43,466 nucleotides of DNA, taken from positions 1 through 43,466 of the forward strand of contig CASFYI010000008.1 in NCBI GenBank assembly GCA_949298875.1, read 5' to 3'. This document shows, piece after piece, positions 43,453 to 43,466 of the stretch. The notes beneath the pieces are model-generated. The model was not told the DNA's origin, ran no database searches, and worked only from the letters and a program-made list of their open reading frames with translations. Numbering within the stretch: the stretch's first letter is position 1; each line of letters starts with the position of its first letter. This DNA is from an uncultured Methanomassiliicoccales archaeon (lineage in GTDB: Archaea > Thermoplasmatota > Thermoplasmata > Methanomassiliicoccales > Methanomethylophilaceae). The position numbers were made by a program, and so were the translations under genes.

Positions 43453-43466
43453 GCGCGGGTTGCGTA
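43453..43466 (+). tRNA. Possible 5' end of a tRNA-Leu, cut by the window edge
   Basis: The last 14 bases, GCGCGGGTTGCGTA, resemble the start of archaeal tRNA-Leu genes (acceptor stem, then TTGC and the D-arm). They are positioned correctly behind a strong TATA box. Too little is present to be sure. Confidence 0.35.

Noticed and set aside
1-43466. CRISPR arrays, insertion sequences, prophage or att sites
   Set aside because: I saw no regularly spaced repeats, transposase motifs or integrase genes. The only tRNA with flanks in view has no adjoining integrase.

Overview
The window reads as chromosomal DNA of a high-GC methanogenic archaeon, most likely of the order Methanomassiliicoccales (Thermoplasmata). 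The main support is an hdrA-mvhD-mvhG-mvhA cluster, the soluble hydrogenase/heterodisulfide reductase of hydrogen-dependent methylotrophic methanogens, together with archaeal exosome, proteasome, RadA, SRP19, KEOPS and ether-lipid genes. Coding density is high, start codons are ATG with some GTG and TTG, and many genes have a TATA box about 25 bp upstream of the start, as expected for leaderless transcripts.

Layout. 1-2.7 kb (minus): a DHH phosphoesterase cut by the window edge and an ABC-2 transporter pair. 2.8-7.8 kb (minus): a complete exosome superoperon (pop5, psmA, SBDS, rrp4, rrp41, rrp42, eL43, rpoP, pcc1, prefoldin beta). 7.8-14.7 kb (plus): an AT-rich promoter region, then hdrA-mvhDGA with a tandem-duplicated HdrA. 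14.7-20.4 kb (mostly minus): a three-repeat secreted protein, two metallophosphoesterases, Nnr, SRP19 and eS8. 20.5-24.2 kb (plus): radA, a tRNA G10 methyltransferase, GGGP synthase and a zinc-ribbon protein. 24.2-28.4 kb (minus): a COG3044 ATPase, a PPC-domain protein, a small basic protein and an AAA-ATPase/PD-(D/E)XK protein. 28.5-33 kb: thiL, a radical SAM enzyme, a prepilin peptidase and an MscS channel. 33.2-39.1 kb (plus): an Lrp regulator and lysine genes dapA-lysC-lysA-dapF-dapL. 39.2-43.5 kb: a MarR regulator, tRNA-Ser(GCU), a DUF2085 membrane protein, a frameshifted adhesin-like gene, a nicotinamidase and what looks like the start of a tRNA-Leu.

Most important observation: CGA behaves as a termination codon. 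Reading the arginine codons of the roughly 45 genes by eye, I found no in-frame CGA inside a conserved core. In 12 genes that lack a TGA where the family should end, the first in-frame CGA sits exactly there, often in CGATG or GGCGATC junctions with the next gene that mirror the usual TGATG and GGTGATC. The other 33 complete genes end in TGA; none ends in TAA or TAG. CGG, CGC, CGT, AGG and AGA all occur as arginine codons. I therefore place these 12 gene ends at CGA, and give the standard-code end in each entry. Possible mechanisms are an altered release factor with loss of tRNA-Arg(UCG), C-to-U editing of CGA to UGA, or termination at an unassigned codon; the window cannot tell them apart. 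All counts were made by eye.
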